NCBI RefSeq assembly: GCF_025061645.1
Contig: NZ_JANYMP010000003.1
Coordinates: 1 to 64,000 of the forward strand
From: Umezawaea endophytica
Lineage (GTDB): Bacteria; Actinomycetota; Actinomycetes; Mycobacteriales; Pseudonocardiaceae
Reading direction: 5' to 3'
DNA length: 64,000 nt
In this document: piece by piece, positions 62,809-64,000 of the stretch
Layout: every line of letters starts with the position of its first letter
How positions within the stretch are numbered: position 1 is the first letter of the stretch
Notes under the pieces: generated by a model
The model's input: only the letters and a program-made list of their open reading frames with translations
Database searches by the model: none
Told to the model about the DNA's origin: nothing
Program-made: the position numbers and the translations under genes

Positions 62809-64000
62809 ATGGCGACACCCCGAACCGATCACGAGGTGAGCGCGCTGCTCGCGAGGCTGACCACGGCGAACGGTCCCGCCTTCGCCCTGCTGGACCGGGG
62901 CGGGGACGGGGTGGACGTGCTCGTCGGGTCGACGGTCACCGTGCGGTCGACCGCCGACATCCCGGTGGGGCCGGGCGGTTCGCTGGCGGTGCTGCCCTTC
63001 CGGCAACTCGCCGAACGCGGACTCCCCTGCCGCGACGACGGCACGCCGTTGCGGGTGCTCGTGGCCGAGGAGCGCCACTCCGTGCCGAAGGACGCGCTGG
63101 AACGGCTGCTGCCCGGCGAACCCGCGGTGGTCGACGCGGGTTTCGACGAGGACGACGCCGCGTACGCGGACCTGGTGGAGCGGGTGGCGGCCGAGGAACT
63201 CGGGCACGGCGGCGTGACGCACTGCCTGCTGCGCCGGGGTTTCACCGCACGACTCGTCATCCCCGGCCCGACCGCCGCCTTGGCGCTGCTGGGGAACCTG
63301 CTGCGCGGCGAACGCGGCGCGCACTGGACCTTCGCCGTGCACGAGGGCGGCCCGACCGGTCGCGCCCTGGTCGGCGCGCCACCGCAGGGCCAGGTCAGCC
63401 TGCGGAACGGCGCCGCGACGACGCACCCGACGTGCGGTACGTACCGCTACCCCACGACCGGCCCCACCGTGGCGGGCGTCGTCGACTTCCTCCGGGACGC
63501 CAAGGAGTCCGACGAGCTGGCGGCGACCGTCGACGCGGAACTGGCGGCGCTGTGCGCGCTGGACCCGGACGAGGTCCGGGTGGACGGCCCGCGCCTGCTC
63601 ACCATGAGCAGGCTGGCGCACACCGGCTGCACGCTGCACGCCTTCGGCACGTTCGACGCGAGGCAGGTCCTGGCGGGCACGATGTTCGCGCCGACCGCGA
63701 TCGGCACCCCCGTGGCAGGCGCGCTGCGCGTGATCACCGACCGCGAACCCGAGGGCCGCGGCTACTACGGCGGCGCGGCGGCCCTGTTCGAACCGGACGG
63801 CACCCTCGACGCCGCCACCCTGATCAGAACAGCGGACCTCGACAACACCGGCCTGCTCCGAATCTCCGTGGGCGCCACGGTGAGCACCGACTCCTCCCCC
63901 ACCGCCGAGTCAGCAGAAACCCGCGCCAAGCTAGAGGCCCTACTCACCGCACTCGGCCACAACCCCACGAAAACCCAGCCCACTACAGCGCCGAAAACCC
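62809..64000 (+). CDS. Chorismate-binding anthranilate synthase/PhzE-like enzyme, 3' end missing
   Basis: The visible 397 codons form the chorismate-binding domain of the anthranilate synthase component I / PhzE family, with markers GTMFAPTAIGTPVAGALRVI and PEGRGYYGGAAALFEP, and it is open at the window edge. The end EAETRAK-like LEALLTALGHNP is where PhzE-type proteins pass into a fused glutamine amidotransferase, so that domain is expected beyond 64000. It converts chorismate to anthranilate or 2-amino-2-deoxyisochorismate. ATG 62809 has only a weak ribosome site. Late codons (CTA, GCA, AAA) are less GC-rich than elsewhere. Confidence 0.88.
   Translation, partial: MATPRTDHEVSALLARLTTANGPAFALLDRGGDGVDVLVGSTVTVRSTADIPVGPGGSLAVLPFRQLAERGLPCRDDGTPLRVLVAEERHSVPKDALERLLPGEPAVVDAGFDEDDAAYADLVERVAAEELGHGGVTHCLLRRGFTARLVIPGPTAALALLGNLLRGERGAHWTFAVHEGGPTGRALVGAPPQGQVSLRNGAATTHPTCGTYRYPTTGPTVAGVVDFLRDAKESDELAATVDAELAALCALDPDEVRVDGPRLLTMSRLAHTGCTLHAFGTFDARQVLAGTMFAPTAIGTPVAGALRVITDREPEGRGYYGGAAALFEPDGTLDAATLIRTADLDNTGLLRISVGATVSTDSSPTAESAETRAKLEALLTALGHNPTKTQPTTAPKT

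Overview
The window is very GC-rich, with dense short-spaced genes, many GTG starts and GTGA/ATGA stop-start overlaps. It also has actinobacterial families: an IniB-like protein, NarL-type two-component pairs, a PopR-type regulator beside clpP genes, GH92-ricin and GH55 secreted glycosidases, and DUF1048 beside PadR. All of this points to a chromosomal segment of a filamentous actinobacterium, most likely a Pseudonocardiales member (Saccharothrix/Lentzea/Actinosynnema type). The order-level guess is inference. I saw no rRNA, tRNA, CRISPR array or phage. The only mobile element found is one intact IS481-family insertion sequence.

Layout. 1-7.4 kb: the end of a lectin-like repeat protein, then a minus-strand cytochrome P450 cluster (TetR, P450, TetR, ferredoxin, ferredoxin reductase, P450) with a divergent MFS exporter; two copies of one operator mark the two promoters. 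7.5-11.8 kb: an aldo/keto reductase behind a double operator, and a large LuxR-type ATPase regulator divergent from an IniB-like gene. 11.8-25.2 kb: a two-component pair, a GT87 mannosyltransferase, a secreted GH92 mannosidase with a ricin domain and a LacI-type operator, a PLP lyase, a HAD hydrolase, a membrane M28 peptidase, an oxidoreductase and a secreted GH55 beta-1,3-glucanase. 25.2-29.9 kb: an XRE/MDR pair, an epoxide-hydrolase-like enzyme with its MarR regulator, and the IS element, whose target-site duplication carries stop codons for two genes.

29.9-38.2 kb: a SulP-carbonic anhydrase fusion and a probable ring-cleavage locus (intradiol dioxygenase, citryl-CoA-lyase-like protein, CoA-transferase, IclR regulator, amidohydrolase, FMN reductase) with matching IclR-type palindromes at both divergent promoters. 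38.4-42.5 kb: an ABC transporter with a two-component system. 43-46.9 kb: a TetR/amidohydrolase pair and a clpP pair in which one subunit lacks the catalytic serine, next to a PopR-like regulator. 47-51 kb: an unrecognised large protein and a secreted M6 protease.

51.3-56.9 kb is the most interesting part: a two-component system followed by four coupled genes for envelope proteins. One is a polytopic membrane protein with two copies of a D-x3-H-x(12-13)-H motif resembling the metal site of the PmoC/AmoC subunit of copper membrane monooxygenases. Its neighbour has the signal peptide / beta domain / two helices / beta domain layout of a PmoB subunit. I propose a divergent, undescribed copper-dependent membrane complex.

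57-64 kb: a PadR/DUF1048 operon, two M15-type cell-wall peptidases, a MarR regulator, a flavin monooxygenase, and the start of a chorismate-utilising anthranilate synthase/PhzE-like gene running off the right end, probably the edge of a biosynthetic cluster.
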